A DNA stretch of 64,000 nt from Pseudomonas sp. A-1 (GTDB lineage Bacteria > Pseudomonadota > Gammaproteobacteria > Pseudomonadales > Pseudomonadaceae), in the NCBI RefSeq assembly GCF_004801855.1, contig NZ_SSTC01000003.1:1-64000 (forward strand), written 5' to 3'. Under the pieces are notes generated by a model. The model made no database searches. It was not told the DNA's origin and saw only the letters and a list, made by a program, of their open reading frames with translations. Below are positions 1 through 9,927 of the stretch, piece after piece (the stretch's first letter is position 1; each line of letters opens with the position of its first letter). Both the position numbers and the translations under genes were made by a program.

Positions 1-145
1 CGCGCCCGCGCGGCGCGGCCGCGGCCAGCTGCGGTGCACGCGCCTCGGCGCGGGCCGACGCTTCGCGCCGGCTGTCCGGGGGCATCCGGACATCGGGGGT
101 CAGGCTGGGAAGTTCGTCCAGCTCGTCGAGGGCATCGTTACGCAT
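1..145 (-). CDS. Truncated 5' end of an unknown protein gene
   Basis: An ATG on the minus strand (143-145) opens a frame that runs without a stop to the window edge, giving about 48 N-terminal residues. The sequence begins MRNDALDELDELPSL and continues acidic, then rich in Pro, Arg and Ala, which looks like a disordered tail before a domain outside the window. An AGG about ten bases upstream is a weak ribosome binding site. I do not recognise the protein. It is divergent from the small gene at 358. Confidence 0.45.
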   Translation of the reverse strand, partial: MRNDALDELDELPSLTPDVRMPPDSRREASARAEARAPQLAAAAPRGR

Positions 146-357
146 ACCGGCACAACCTGTGGGGAAAGGGAAATCGGCTCGCCCATTATACGGCGCCCCG
201 GCAGCCACCGGCTGACGCTCGCTTACGGTGCATGTTGCACCGCAACGAAGCTTGTCCGGCCCGGCCGGCGGCGGCAAAGCGCAGAGTTGCGCTCGGGAAT
301 TCTGGTATGGGGCTTGCTTGATCCCGGGAAACCCCGGACCGCGTCAAGGAGACCCCC

Positions 358-675
358 ATGGAACTGAACAAGGCCACCCTCGATTGCATGCAGAAGCTGC
401 GCCGCCGCCTGCGCGAGGAACTGGGGACCGACATCCACCTCAGCCAGAGCGACGTGATCAGCGCCCTGCTCGCCGCCTGCGAGCGCAGCGACTCGATGGA
501 AACCCGCCGCCTCGGCGCGCAGCTGGCCGAACTGGCCGGCACGCCGGAAGGCGAGGAAGCGGCCCGCAAGCGTCCGCTGTACCGTGGCCAGATTCCGACG
601 CCGGAAGCCGACGCACCGGGCCCGACCGAGGAGCGCCAGGTGCGCATCTACCGCGGCCAGCGCATCTACGTCTGA
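358..675 (+). CDS. Small conserved hypothetical protein, 105 aa
   Basis: A strong ribosome binding site (AAGGAG) lies seven bases before the ATG, which supports the start. The N-terminal half is probably helical (KATLDCMQKLRRRLREELG). The second half is charged and proline-rich, ending VRIYRGQRIYV. No signal peptide or membrane segment is visible. It converges with argP, with only 11 bases between the two stop codons. By position it matches a hypothetical gene next to iciA/argP in Pseudomonas. I cannot assign a function; the short length and missing catalytic motifs suggest a small cytoplasmic accessory or nucleic-acid-binding protein, but this is a guess. Confidence 0.75.
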   Translation: MELNKATLDCMQKLRRRLREELGTDIHLSQSDVISALLAACERSDSMETRRLGAQLAELAGTPEGEEAARKRPLYRGQIPTPEADAPGPTEERQVRIYRGQRIYV

Positions 676-686
676 CCCCCGGCGCC

Positions 687-1586
687 TCAGGCGCCCGGCA
701 GGGCCACCAGCCAGCGCCGCGCCGTGCGCTCGACATGGCGGGTGAGGCTGTCCAGGCGCTCGCCGCCCAGACGCCAACTGTGCCAGTACAGCGGCACGTC
801 GACCGGCCGCTCCGGCAGCACCTCCCGCAAGCGTCCGCTGGCCAGCTGTTCGGCCACCTGCAGCTCGGGGATCAGCCCCCAGCCGAGCCCCGCCTCGGCC
901 ATGCGCACGAAGCCTTCCGACGACGGGCACAGATGGTGGAGGAAGCCGCCCTCCACGCCGAGTGCGGCCAGGAAGCGGTGCTGCAGACGGTCGTCCGGGC
1001 CGAAGACGATGGCCGGCACCCGCGCCAGCCGCTCGCCGCTGACCCCGCCGGCCAGATGACGGGCGATGAACGCCGGGCTGGCCATCGCCCGGTAGCGCAT
1101 CGCCCCCAGCGCCAGGGCGCGCGCGCCGGCCACCGGCCGGGGGCTGGAACACAGGCAGGCGGCCACCTCGCCGGCGCGCATGCGCTTGAGGCCCACCGCC
1201 TGGTCCTCCACCAGCAGGTCGAGGAGCACGCCGGACTCGCTGCAGTAGTCGCTGACCGCCTCCGCCCACCAGGTCGCCAGACTGTCGGCGCTCAGCGCCA
1301 CGCGCAGGCGCTCCGCCCCGCCCTCCTCGTCCAGCGCCGGCACCAGCTGCTGCAGGTCGCCCTCGAGCAGGCGCACCTGCTGCACGTGGTTGAGCAGCCG
1401 CTGGCCCAGCTCGGTCGGCTGCGGCGGCGTGCTGCGCACCAGCACCGGCTGGCCGAGGCGCATCTCCAGCAGCTTGATGCGCTGCGACACCGCCGACTGC
1501 GACAGCCCCAGACGCTGCGCGGCGCGCTCGAAGCCGGCCTGCTCCACCACGGTGGCCAGGGCAGCGAGCAGCTTGTAGTCGAACAT
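687..1586 (-). CDS. argP: LysR-family regulator ArgP (IciA)
   Basis: This 299-residue protein has LysR-family architecture. An N-terminal winged helix-turn-helix (residues about 1-60, including AAQRLGLSQSAVSQRIKLLE) is followed by a periplasmic-binding-protein-like effector domain. It is divergent from a LysE-type amino-acid exporter across 100 bases. That pairing is diagnostic of ArgP/ArgO in Escherichia and LysG/LysE in Corynebacterium, where the regulator senses lysine or arginine and activates the exporter. The ATG at 1584-1586 has an AGG about ten bases upstream. A TATAAG hexamer at 1626-1631 on the minus strand is a plausible -10. The effector, lysine or arginine, is inferred from the family only. 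Confidence 0.88.
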   Translation of the reverse strand: MFDYKLLAALATVVEQAGFERAAQRLGLSQSAVSQRIKLLEMRLGQPVLVRSTPPQPTELGQRLLNHVQQVRLLEGDLQQLVPALDEEGGAERLRVALSADSLATWWAEAVSDYCSESGVLLDLLVEDQAVGLKRMRAGEVAACLCSSPRPVAGARALALGAMRYRAMASPAFIARHLAGGVSGERLARVPAIVFGPDDRLQHRFLAALGVEGGFLHHLCPSSEGFVRMAEAGLGWGLIPELQVAEQLASGRLREVLPERPVDVPLYWHSWRLGGERLDSLTRHVERTARRWLVALPGA

Positions 1587-1686
1587 ATCGATTTACCTAA
1601 TGCCTGATCAGCAGTATTCGTTTCTCTTATACATCCGCGCTGCCTAGAGTGGCCACATCCTTGTCTACCCTGGCGGAGTTCCCGAG

Positions 1687-2298
1687 ATGTGGCAGAGTTA
1701 CAGCAACGGCCTGCTGGTCACGGCCGGCCTGATCGTGGCCATCGGCGCGCAGAACGCCTTCGTCCTCGCCCAGAGCCTGCGCCGCGAGCACCACCTGACG
1801 GTGGCCGCGCTCTGCGTGCTGTGCGACGCCCTGCTGATCACCGCCGGGGTGTTCGGCCTGGCCAGCCTGCTGGCACAGAGCCCGCTGCTGCTGGCCGTCG
1901 CCCGCTGGGGCGGCATCGCCTTCCTGCTTTGGTACGCCAGCCAGGCGCTGCGCCGCGCCTGGACCAGCCAGGGCCTGGCCGGCGCCGGCGACGCCCTGCC
2001 GCGCTCGCGCCGCGCGGTGCTGCTCGCCGCCCTCGCCGTGACCCTGCTCAACCCGCACGTCTACCTCGACACCGTGCTGCTGATCGGCTCGCTCGGCGCC
2101 CAGCAGGCAGTCCCCGGCGCCTACGCCCTCGGCGCCGCCAGCGCCTCGCTGCTGTGGTTCGCCACCCTCGCCCTCGGCGCCGCCCGCCTGGCGCCCTGGC
2201 TGGCGCGACCGACCACCTGGCGGCTGATCGACCTCGGCGTGGCGAGCATGATGCTGGCGATGGCGGTGCAGCTGGCGCGGCCGCTCTGGGCCGCATAA
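1687..2298 (+). CDS. argO: LysE/ArgO-family amino-acid exporter
   Basis: This 203-residue inner-membrane protein has about six hydrophobic segments and belongs to the LysE/RhtB family. The N-terminus (GLIVAIGAQNAFVLAQSLRR) carries the conserved GAQNAF motif of arginine and lysine exporters. A conserved NPHVYLDTVLLIGS stretch follows in the middle. It lies divergent from argP, whose product should activate it when basic amino acids accumulate. The ATG follows GGAGTTCCCGAG, a reasonable ribosome binding site. The substrate is most likely arginine or lysine by family and partner; the sequence alone does not say which. Confidence 0.85.
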   Translation: MWQSYSNGLLVTAGLIVAIGAQNAFVLAQSLRREHHLTVAALCVLCDALLITAGVFGLASLLAQSPLLLAVARWGGIAFLLWYASQALRRAWTSQGLAGAGDALPRSRRAVLLAALAVTLLNPHVYLDTVLLIGSLGAQQAVPGAYALGAASASLLWFATLALGAARLAPWLARPTTWRLIDLGVASMMLAMAVQLARPLWAA

Positions 2299-2334
2299 CC
2301 CCACGGCTGCTGCGTGGATAAGGCAGGGGGTGGG

Positions 2335-2343
2335 TGCTATGAT
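2335..2343 (+). promoter_or_regulatory. Probable sodB promoter, extended -10
   Basis: TGCTATGAT is an extended -10 element (TGnTATGAT). It lies 127 bases before the sodB ATG and has no good -35, as is usual for extended -10 promoters. A 9-bp hairpin (GGCAGCTCC at 2373-2381 with GGAGCTGCC at 2390-2398) falls in the predicted leader. It lacks a T-tract, so it could stabilise or regulate the leader rather than terminate. Confidence 0.45.
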
Positions 2344-2469
2344 TCGGGGCCGACGGCGCGCCATAGCGCTGCGGCAGCTCCGCTGCAGGGGAGCTGCCAG
2401 ACCGGCCCACGAGCCGGGTCGCGCGCACCTTGCGCTCGCACATACCTGATGATGATAGGGAGAGAAACC

Positions 2470-3051
2470 ATGGCTTTCGAACTGCCGCCGCTGCCTTACG
2501 AGAAGAACGCCCTCGAGCCGCACATTTCCGCCGAGACCCTGGAATACCACTACGGCAAGCACCACAACACCTACGTGGTCAACCTGAACAACCTGATCCC
2601 GGGTACCGAATTCGAAGGCAAGACCCTGGAAGAGATCGTCAAGACCTCCACCGGTGGCATCTTCAACAACGCGGCCCAGGTGTGGAACCACACCTTCTAC
2701 TGGAACGGCCTGAAGCCCAACGGCGGTGGCCAGCCCACCGGCGCCCTGGCCGACGCCATCAACGCCACCTTCGGCTCCTTCGACAACTTCAAGGCCGAGT
2801 TCACCAAGGTCGCCATCGGCACCTTCGGTTCCGGCTGGGCCTGGCTGGTGAAGAAGGCCGACGGCTCCCTGGCCCTGGCCAGCACCATCGGCGCCGGCTG
2901 CCCGCTGACCAGCGGCGACACCCCGCTGCTGACCTGCGACGTCTGGGAACACGCCTACTACATCGACTACCGCAACCTGCGTCCGAAGTACGTCGAGGCG
3001 TTCTGGAACCTGGTCAACTGGGACTTCGTGGCCGCCAACTACGCCGCCTGA
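2470..3051 (+). CDS. sodB: Iron superoxide dismutase
   Basis: This cytoplasmic enzyme dismutates superoxide to oxygen and hydrogen peroxide. The protein is 193 residues, the normal length for bacterial Fe-SOD. The metal ligands are at H27, H74, D157 and H161 ([11 protein letters not shown]). Gln70 sits in the NNAAQVWNH segment, where iron enzymes keep a glutamine, supporting Fe over Mn. I start it at the ATG after AGGGAGAGAAACC, a good ribosome binding site; upstream in-frame codons would add non-family sequence. A strong terminator follows. In Pseudomonas sodB is commonly part of the Fur/PrrF iron-sparing response, but I did not identify an sRNA pairing site here. Confidence 0.97.
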   Translation: MAFELPPLPYEKNALEPHISAETLEYHYGKHHNTYVVNLNNLIPGTEFEGKTLEEIVKTSTGGIFNNAAQVWNHTFYWNGLKPNGGGQPTGALADAINATFGSFDNFKAEFTKVAIGTFGSGWAWLVKKADGSLALASTIGAGCPLTSGDTPLLTCDVWEHAYYIDYRNLRPKYVEAFWNLVNWDFVAANYAA

Positions 3052-3066
3052 GTCGCCTGACCATCA

Positions 3067-3103
3067 CGCAGAAGCCCGGCCCCGGCCGGGCTTCTGCGTT
3101 TTT
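3067..3103 (+). terminator. Rho-independent terminator of sodB
   Basis: A perfect 14-bp stem (3067-3080 with 3085-3098, loop CCCG) is followed by five T residues. It lies 15 bases after the sodB stop and separates sodB from bifA. Confidence 0.9.
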
Positions 3104-3209
3104 GCCCGGCACGCCGCCGGCCCCGCCCCCTTTGACGCTCGCGCGGCAAATCCGAATACTCTGTGCGGCTTCGCGCAACCGGAAGCGCCAAACAAGGAAA
3201 CGTCCTCCC

Positions 3210-5288
3210 GTGCCGCCAGACGTCCAGAAGAGCCTCTCGCAGCGCCTGCTCGGCTTCATCCTGCTGGCGGCAGTCGCGCTCGGCCTGCTGTTCAGCAGCG
3301 CGCAGATCGCCCACGACCTGCAGCTGAGCCGCCAGGCCATCCGCACCGAGGGCCGGCAACTGCTCGGCATGTTCCGCGAGGGCGCGGCCCTGGCCAGCTT
3401 CCGCGAGGATCGCCGCCTCGCCGAACAGCTGGTGGCCGGCCTGCTGCAACACCCGGGCGTGCTGCGCGCCAGCCTGCGCGACGGACATGGCACCCCGCTG
3501 GCCGGCGACCAGCGCACCCAGCCGGCACCTGCCGCGCCCGGCTTAGCCGCGGAGCTGTTCGGCCCGCCGCAGCCCTTCAGCCTGCGCCTGCATTGCCCGA
3601 CGCTCAGGCAGGAGTCCTGCGGCGAGCTGACCCTCACCCTCGACAGCAGCCACCTGGCCGAGCGCTTCGTCGCCGGCGTGCGCTTCCAGCTCGCCAGCAG
3701 CCTGGTGTTCATCCTGCTGTTGGGCCTGGCGCTGTTCTGGCTGTGCCGCCGCCAGCTGACCCTGCCGCTGGCGCGCCTGCTCGGCAACCTGACGCGCATT
3801 GACCCGGAGCGCCCGGGCGAGCACCAGCTGCCGCCGCTGCGCGGCCACGAACGCGACGAACTCGGCCAGTGGGTCGCGCGCGCCAACCAGCTGCTCGCCG
3901 CCATCGCCCACCACCAGAGCCGGCGCCGCGAGGCGGAGAGCAACCTGCAGCGCATGAGCCAGTTCGACCAGCTCACCGGCCTGCCCGGCCGGCCGCTGCT
4001 GCAGCAGCAGCTCGGCCGCCTGCTGCGCGAGGCCAATCGCAGCCAGGGACGCGTAGCGGTGCTGTGCCTGGGGCTCGACGACTTCAACAGCCTCAACGAG
4101 AAATACGGCTACCAGGCCGGCGACCGCCTGCTGGTCACCGTCGCCGAGCGCCTGCGCGCCCTCGACAGCCGGCTGGCCGGCCTGGCGCGCCTGGGCGGCG
4201 ACCAGTTCGCCCTGGTGCAGATCGCCTTCCAGCACGGCTACGAGGTCGCCGAACTGGCCCAGCAGGTGCTCGATGCGCTGTCCAGCCCGCAGACCATCGG
4301 CGACCAGCAGATCCGTCTCGGCGCCACCATCGGCATCACCCTGTATCCCGATGACGGCGACGACGGCGAGCGCCTGCTGCAGCGCGCCGAGCAGACCCTG
4401 ACCCTGGCCAAGCAGGGCAACCGCCAGCGCTACCAGTTCTTCATCGCCAGCCTCGACCGCGAGATCCGCCGACGCCGCCAGCTCGAGCAGGACCTGCGCC
4501 AGGCCCTGCACAGCGAGCAGCTGGAGCTGTACTACCAGCCGCAGGTCGCCGGGGCCGCGCAGCGGGTGGTCGGCGTCGAGGCGCTGCTGCGCTGGCGCCA
4601 TCCGCAGCTGGGCTTCGTGCCACCGGACCAGTTCATCCCGCTGGCCGAGCAGAGCGGGCTGATCCTCGAGATCGGCGACTGGGTGCTGGAGCGGGCCTGC
4701 CGCCAGTTGCGCGATTGGCACGCCCAGGGCCTGGAAGGGCTGCGCATGGCGATCAACCTGTCCACCGCGCAGCTGCGCAGCGAGAAACTGCCGCGCCAGG
4801 TGCTCGGCCTGATCCAGCGCTACGGCCTGCAGCCCTACAGCCTCGAGCTGGAAGTGACCGAGACCGGGCTGATGACCAACGTCGCCCAGGCCGCCCAGCA
4901 GCTCAACAGCCTGCGCCTGGCCAAGGTGCTGCTGGCGGTCGACGACTTCGGCACCGGCTACTCGTCGCTGAGCTACCTGAAGAGCCTGCCGCTGGACAAG
5001 ATCAAGATCGACCGCAGCTTCGTGCGCGACCTGCCACGCAACCAGGACGACGCCATCATCGCCCATGCCATCATCCAGCTGGCGCACAACCTGGACATGC
5101 AGGTGATCGCCGAGGGCGTGGAAACCGCGGAGCAGGAGGCCTACCTGCTCGCACACGGCTGCGACGAGGGCCAGGGCTACCTGTACTGCCGGCCGCTGCC
5201 GGCCTTCGAGGTGACCCAGTACCTGAGCAACGCCCTGCGCCGCGCGGCCCAGGGGACAGCCGGCCGGCCGCTGGGCCGCCTGGGCTGA
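3210..5288 (+). CDS. bifA: c-di-GMP phosphodiesterase BifA (GGDEF-EAL)
   Basis: This inner-membrane protein degrades cyclic di-GMP, promoting motility over biofilm in Pseudomonas. I start it at GTG 3210, after AAGGAAACGTCCTCCC, giving 692 residues, close to the roughly 690 of known BifA. There is one N-terminal transmembrane helix (about 13-30), a periplasmic sensor region, and a second helix near 165-185. A GGDEF domain follows, with the altered signature GGDQF at 329-333. The C-terminal EAL domain has EALLRWRHP from 457, with catalytic partners in the DDFGTGYSSL and EGVET motifs. The GGDQF form is typical of BifA and is thought to be inactive as a cyclase. The sodB-bifA order matches PAO1. 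Confidence 0.94.
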   Translation: MPPDVQKSLSQRLLGFILLAAVALGLLFSSAQIAHDLQLSRQAIRTEGRQLLGMFREGAALASFREDRRLAEQLVAGLLQHPGVLRASLRDGHGTPLAGDQRTQPAPAAPGLAAELFGPPQPFSLRLHCPTLRQESCGELTLTLDSSHLAERFVAGVRFQLASSLVFILLLGLALFWLCRRQLTLPLARLLGNLTRIDPERPGEHQLPPLRGHERDELGQWVARANQLLAAIAHHQSRRREAESNLQRMSQFDQLTGLPGRPLLQQQLGRLLREANRSQGRVAVLCLGLDDFNSLNEKYGYQAGDRLLVTVAERLRALDSRLAGLARLGGDQFALVQIAFQHGYEVAELAQQVLDALSSPQTIGDQQIRLGATIGITLYPDDGDDGERLLQRAEQTLTLAKQGNRQRYQFFIASLDREIRRRRQLEQDLRQALHSEQLELYYQPQVAGAAQRVVGVEALLRWRHPQLGFVPPDQFIPLAEQSGLILEIGDWVLERACRQLRDWHAQGLEGLRMAINLSTAQLRSEKLPRQVLGLIQRYGLQPYSLELEVTETGLMTNVAQAAQQLNSLRLAKVLLAVDDFGTGYSSLSYLKSLPLDKIKIDRSFVRDLPRNQDDAIIAHAIIQLAHNLDMQVIAEGVETAEQEAYLLAHGCDEGQGYLYCRPLPAFEVTQYLSNALRRAAQGTAGRPLGRLG

Positions 5289-5294
5289 ACGACC

Positions 5295-6194
5295 TCAGCC
5301 GCCCTGGCGCAGCAGCCAGGTCACGGCCAGCGCCCCGCCCAGGCAGAGCAGCGCGCCGCCCAGCGCCTGCCAGCGGAAGGTGCGCGCCAGCTCGTCCTCG
5401 CCCCTGCAGGACAGCAGGAACGGCAGGCCCTCCGGCGGGCGGCGCAGGTGGTTCTGCTCCGGCGCCCGGCTGGCCTGGGCGTGGCGATCCTCCGCCTCCA
5501 GCTGCGCGGCCAGGCGCACCAGGCGCCACTCCTGCTCGCTGAGCCGGCCGTCGCCATCGCGATCGAAGCGCCCCAGCAGGCCCTGGAAATCCTGCTTCCA
5601 CTCGCGCACCAGCGCCGCCTGGGCCGCGGCCAGGTCGAGTCCCTGGCGCCCGCCGCCGCTGGTGCGGAACTCGCCGAGGGCGTACAGCGGATCGCCGGCG
5701 TGCAGGCGCTCCTCGACATAACGATAGCGCCGCCCCATGTTCAGCAGGCTGCCGAGCAGGCCGTGCGCCGGGGCGTGGCGCGGGTGGCGCTGGTCGCCGT
5801 GCCATACCTGGCGGTGCAGCGGCCGCACCTCGGCGCCGAGCGGATTGATCAGGCACTGCCCAGAAGCATCCTCGAGGGCCAGCCAGCCCTCGCTGCTGGC
5901 CGACTCCACCACCCGCCAGGACTTGTGCTTGCCGTTCTCGCGATACTCCTCGATGCGATAGCGCCACCAGCGGCACGGCATGCCGGTCAGCGGGGCCACG
6001 AGCGGCTCGCCCGGGCCGTCGCGCAGCACGCCGTACAGCTCGACGTAGCCCTGCGCCGCCGAGCGGATCCGCGAGGTCGGCATGTCCTCCAGCAGGCGCG
6101 CCTGGCCGAGGCGGCGCAGGCACCACCAGCCACCGCCGACGCTGGCCGCGCCGGCCATGCCGAGGGCCAGCAGTTGGCCCGGATCGACGGCCAT
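5295..6194 (-). CDS. GIDE-domain membrane protein with EF-hand
   Basis: This 299-residue protein has a short N-terminal hydrophobic segment and a C-terminal transmembrane helix (about 278-295). Residues 33-125 match the GIDE domain of mitochondrial E3 ligase MUL1 and its bacterial relatives: MPTSRIRSAAQGYVEL, then PLTGMPCRWWRYR, then W-x-LED-x-SGQCLINPLGAEV. No RING finger is present, so ubiquitin-ligase activity should not be inferred. A canonical EF-hand loop (DRDGDGRLSEQE, 211-222) suggests calcium binding. Its ATG shares one base with the stop of lemA upstream (TGATG), so the two are translationally coupled. LemA and GIDE-family genes often co-occur in bacteria. The molecular role is unknown. 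Confidence 0.85.
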   Translation of the reverse strand: MAVDPGQLLALGMAGAASVGGGWWCLRRLGQARLLEDMPTSRIRSAAQGYVELYGVLRDGPGEPLVAPLTGMPCRWWRYRIEEYRENGKHKSWRVVESASSEGWLALEDASGQCLINPLGAEVRPLHRQVWHGDQRHPRHAPAHGLLGSLLNMGRRYRYVEERLHAGDPLYALGEFRTSGGGRQGLDLAAAQAALVREWKQDFQGLLGRFDRDGDGRLSEQEWRLVRLAAQLEAEDRHAQASRAPEQNHLRRPPEGLPFLLSCRGEDELARTFRWQALGGALLCLGGALAVTWLLRQGG

Positions 6195-6766
6195 CAGCCG
6201 AACAGCTGCCTGAGGTCGACGTCGGCCTTCTCCGCCTCGCTGAACTGCAGCAGCTCGGCGGCCCCGAAGCCGAACAGGCGGGCGACCAGCACGTCGGGGA
6301 ACTGCTCGATGCGCACGTTGTTGAGGTTGACCGACTCGTTGTACAGCTCGCGGCGGTCGGCGATGCCGTTCTCCAGCCCGGTGATGCGCTGCTGCAGGTG
6401 CTGGAAGCTCTCGTTGGCCTTGAGCTGCGGGTAGCTCTCGGCGAGCGCGAACAGCTGGCCGAGGCCGGCGCGCAGACCGCTCTCGGCACGGCCGAGGGCG
6501 GCGACGTCGCCCTGCTCGCGCGCCGCTGCCACCGCGCTGCGCGCGGCGATCACCGCCTCCAGGGTATTGCGCTCGTGCTGCATGTACTGCCGGCAGGTCT
6601 CCACCAGCTTGGGCAACTCCTCGTGGCGCTGGCGCAGCAGCACGTCGATGTTCGACCAGGCCTTGCCCACCCCGTGCTTGAGGCGCACCAGGGCGTTGTA
6701 GATCTGCACGGCGTAGCCGGCCAGCAGGACGATGACCACCAGAATGGCGACGGTACTCGGACTCAT
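6194..6766 (-). CDS. lemA: LemA family protein
   Basis: This 190-residue protein has an N-terminal transmembrane helix (STVAILVVIVLLAGYAVQIYN) followed by long helices. The family signatures are RLKHGVGKAWSNIDVLLRQRHEELPKL near the start and YPQLKANESFQHLQ in the middle, with an NLNNVRIEQFPDVLVARLFGF segment near the end. LemA proteins are membrane-anchored helical proteins of uncertain function, seen in many bacteria next to TPM or GIDE-domain partners. The ATG at 6764-6766 follows AGGGAGT. It is the first gene of a two-gene operon with the GIDE protein. It is unrelated to the sensor kinase once called LemA (GacS). Confidence 0.92.
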   Translation of the reverse strand: MSPSTVAILVVIVLLAGYAVQIYNALVRLKHGVGKAWSNIDVLLRQRHEELPKLVETCRQYMQHERNTLEAVIAARSAVAAAREQGDVAALGRAESGLRAGLGQLFALAESYPQLKANESFQHLQQRITGLENGIADRRELYNESVNLNNVRIEQFPDVLVARLFGFGAAELLQFSEAEKADVDLRQLFG

Positions 6767-6880
6767 GCGCGGGACTCCCTGTGAAGTGGCCGCCAGTATA
6801 ACGGGAGCCCGCCGGGCACGGCGCGCGGCGCCGCACAGCCGCGCGGCATCGCCCGACGGCGCACGACAGCCCTTCCCATC

Positions 6881-6901
6881 GATGCGAATATTTCGCATTA
6901 T
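6881..6901 (+). promoter_or_regulatory. Fur-box-like inverted repeat
   Basis: TGCGAA-TAT-TTCGCA (6883-6897) is a perfect inverted repeat inside GATGCGAATATTTCGCATTA, which resembles Pseudomonas Fur boxes. It lies 57 bases before the start of the first imelysin gene, a natural place for an iron-dependent operator. Confidence 0.6.
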
Positions 6902-6953
6902 GTTTCGAAACCATCTCTCAGCTGCCACCCGCTGCCCACACAAGGATCGCCCC

Positions 6954-8297
<1,344 letters not shown>

Positions 8298-8306
8298 GCC
8301 GCCTCC

Positions 8307-8341
8307 GGCGGGAGCGCGGGCCTCAGGCCCCGGCTCCCGCC
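8307..8341 (+). terminator. Stem-loop after icmP, terminator-like
   Basis: GGCGGGAGC (8307-8315) pairs with GCTCCCGCC (8333-8341), with an inner GGGCC/GGCCC stem and a TCA loop. No T-run follows, so it may be an mRNA-stabilising hairpin rather than a true terminator. Confidence 0.4.
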
Positions 8342-8411
8342 GCCTCCTGCCACGGTAGCGGCGCGGCAGCCCCCGACGGCCGAGCCCTGGCGCCCGCCAG
8401 GCTGCCGGGCA

Positions 8412-8432
8412 AATGAAAAAAACTCTTATTTG
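8412..8432 (+). promoter_or_regulatory. Candidate Fur box before the dihaem gene
   Basis: AATGAAAAAAACTCTTATTTGC is an AT-rich island in GC-rich surroundings. Its outer parts resemble Fur boxes (AATGA at one side, TCTTATTTGCA at the other), although the symmetry is imperfect. It lies about 58 bases before the dihaem lipoprotein start, a similar distance to the site before icmP. Confidence 0.45.
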
Positions 8433-8489
8433 CACCGAAACGCGCTGTTACACTATCGCACCGTTCGGCCCCCCGGGAGTTTCACCGCC

Positions 8490-9917
8490 ATGCCCGTCCT
8501 GCCTGTCCTGCGCCCCCTCGGCGCACTGGCCCTGAGCCTGCTGCTGGCCGGCTGCGAGCAACCCGAGACGCCACGCTTCAGCGCCGCCGAACCCGGCGAG
8601 GCGCTGTCCGGCGGCGCCGCCACGGTCCGCAAGGCCGACCAGAACGCCTTCTCGCTGCCCTCGGCCAACCTCTCGCCCAGCCGCCGCCTGGACTTCAGCG
8701 TCGGCAACAGCTTCTTCCGCAACCCCTGGGTGATCGCCCCGGCCTCCACCGACGCCCGCGACGGCCTCGGCCCGCTGTTCAACACCAACGCCTGCCAGAA
8801 CTGCCACATCAAGGACGGCCGCGGCCATCCGCCGGGCAGCGCCGCGGACAACGCGGTGTCCAGCCTGGTGCGCCTGTCGATCCCCGCCCAGCCTGGCCAG
8901 GAGGCCCTGCTCGAGCGCCAGGGGCTGATCCCCGAGCCGGCCTACGGCGGCCAGCTGCAGGACACCGCCATCCCCGGCGCAACCCCGGAAGGCCGGGTGC
9001 GAGTGCGCTACTCGACCGAGCTGGTCACCCTCGGCGACGGCAGCCGTGTCGAGCTGCAGCGTCCCGAGCTGCAGCTCAGCCAGCTCGGCTACGGCGCGCT
9101 GCATCCCGACACCCTGTTCTCCCTGCGCGTGGCGCCGCCGATGATCGGCCTGGGCCTGCTCGAGGCGATCCCCGAGGCGGCGATCCTCGCCAATGCCGAT
9201 CCCGACGATCGCGACGGCGACGGCATTTCCGGCCGGCCCAACCGGGTCTGGGACCATGCCAGCCAGACCACCCGCCTCGGCCGCTTCGGCTGGAAGGCCG
9301 GCCAGCCGTCGCTCAACCAGCAGAACGCCGACGCCTTCTTCAACGACATGGGCCTGTCCACCCCGCTGCTCGCCGGCAGCAGCTGCACCGAGAGCCAGCT
9401 GGACTGCCGGGCGCTGCCCGACGGCGGCACACCGGAAGTCAGCGCGCACATCCTCGCCCAGGTGCTGTTCTATACCCGCAACCTCGCGGTGCCGGCGCGG
9501 CGCCAGGTCGACGACCCGCAGGTGCTCGCCGGCAAGGGCCTGTTCCACCAGGCCGGCTGCCAGGCCTGCCACACGCCGAGTTTCACCACTGCGGCGGACG
9601 CCGCCGAGCCGGAGCTGGCCGGCCAGCTGATCCGCCCCTACAGCGACCTGCTGCTGCATGACATGGGCGACGGTCTGGCGGACAATCGCCCCGAATTCCA
9701 GGCCAGCGGCCGCGAATGGCGCACCCCGCCGCTGTGGGGCATCGGCCTCACCGAGACGGTCAACGGCCACACCCGCTTCCTCCACGACGGCCGCGCGCGC
9801 AACCTGCTGGAGGCCATCCTCTGGCACGGCGGCGAGGCCGAAGGCGCCCGCCAGGCGGTGATCGCCTTCGACGCCAGCCAGCGCGCCGCCCTGCTGGCCT
9901 TCCTCAATTCCCTCTAA
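8490..9917 (+). CDS. Dihaem oxidoreductase-like lipoprotein (DUF1111)
   Basis: This 475-residue exported lipoprotein has a lipobox LLAGC (Cys22) and two c-type haem motifs: CQNCH at 102-106 and CQACH at 357-361. Other family stretches include FGWKAGQPSLNQQNADAFFNDMG and a C-terminal TPPLWGIGLTETVNGHTRFLHDGRARNLLEAILWHGGEA. This is the architecture of the dihaem oxidoreductase/peroxidase-like DHOR family. It sits between two imelysin genes, and an 11-base gap leads into the second. With its haems and iron-linked neighbours it probably handles electrons in periplasmic iron acquisition, for example reduction or oxidation of iron. That role is inference from context, not shown by the sequence. 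Confidence 0.88.
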   Translation: MPVLPVLRPLGALALSLLLAGCEQPETPRFSAAEPGEALSGGAATVRKADQNAFSLPSANLSPSRRLDFSVGNSFFRNPWVIAPASTDARDGLGPLFNTNACQNCHIKDGRGHPPGSAADNAVSSLVRLSIPAQPGQEALLERQGLIPEPAYGGQLQDTAIPGATPEGRVRVRYSTELVTLGDGSRVELQRPELQLSQLGYGALHPDTLFSLRVAPPMIGLGLLEAIPEAAILANADPDDRDGDGISGRPNRVWDHASQTTRLGRFGWKAGQPSLNQQNADAFFNDMGLSTPLLAGSSCTESQLDCRALPDGGTPEVSAHILAQVLFYTRNLAVPARRQVDDPQVLAGKGLFHQAGCQACHTPSFTTAADAAEPELAGQLIRPYSDLLLHDMGDGLADNRPEFQASGREWRTPPLWGIGLTETVNGHTRFLHDGRARNLLEAILWHGGEAEGARQAVIAFDASQRAALLAFLNSL

Positions 9918-9927
9918 GGAGCAATCG

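Noticed and set aside
2430-3209. Long upstream extension of the bifA frame through sodB
   Set aside because: It overlaps sodB in another frame and the sodB terminator. GTG 3210 has a ribosome binding site and gives the family length.
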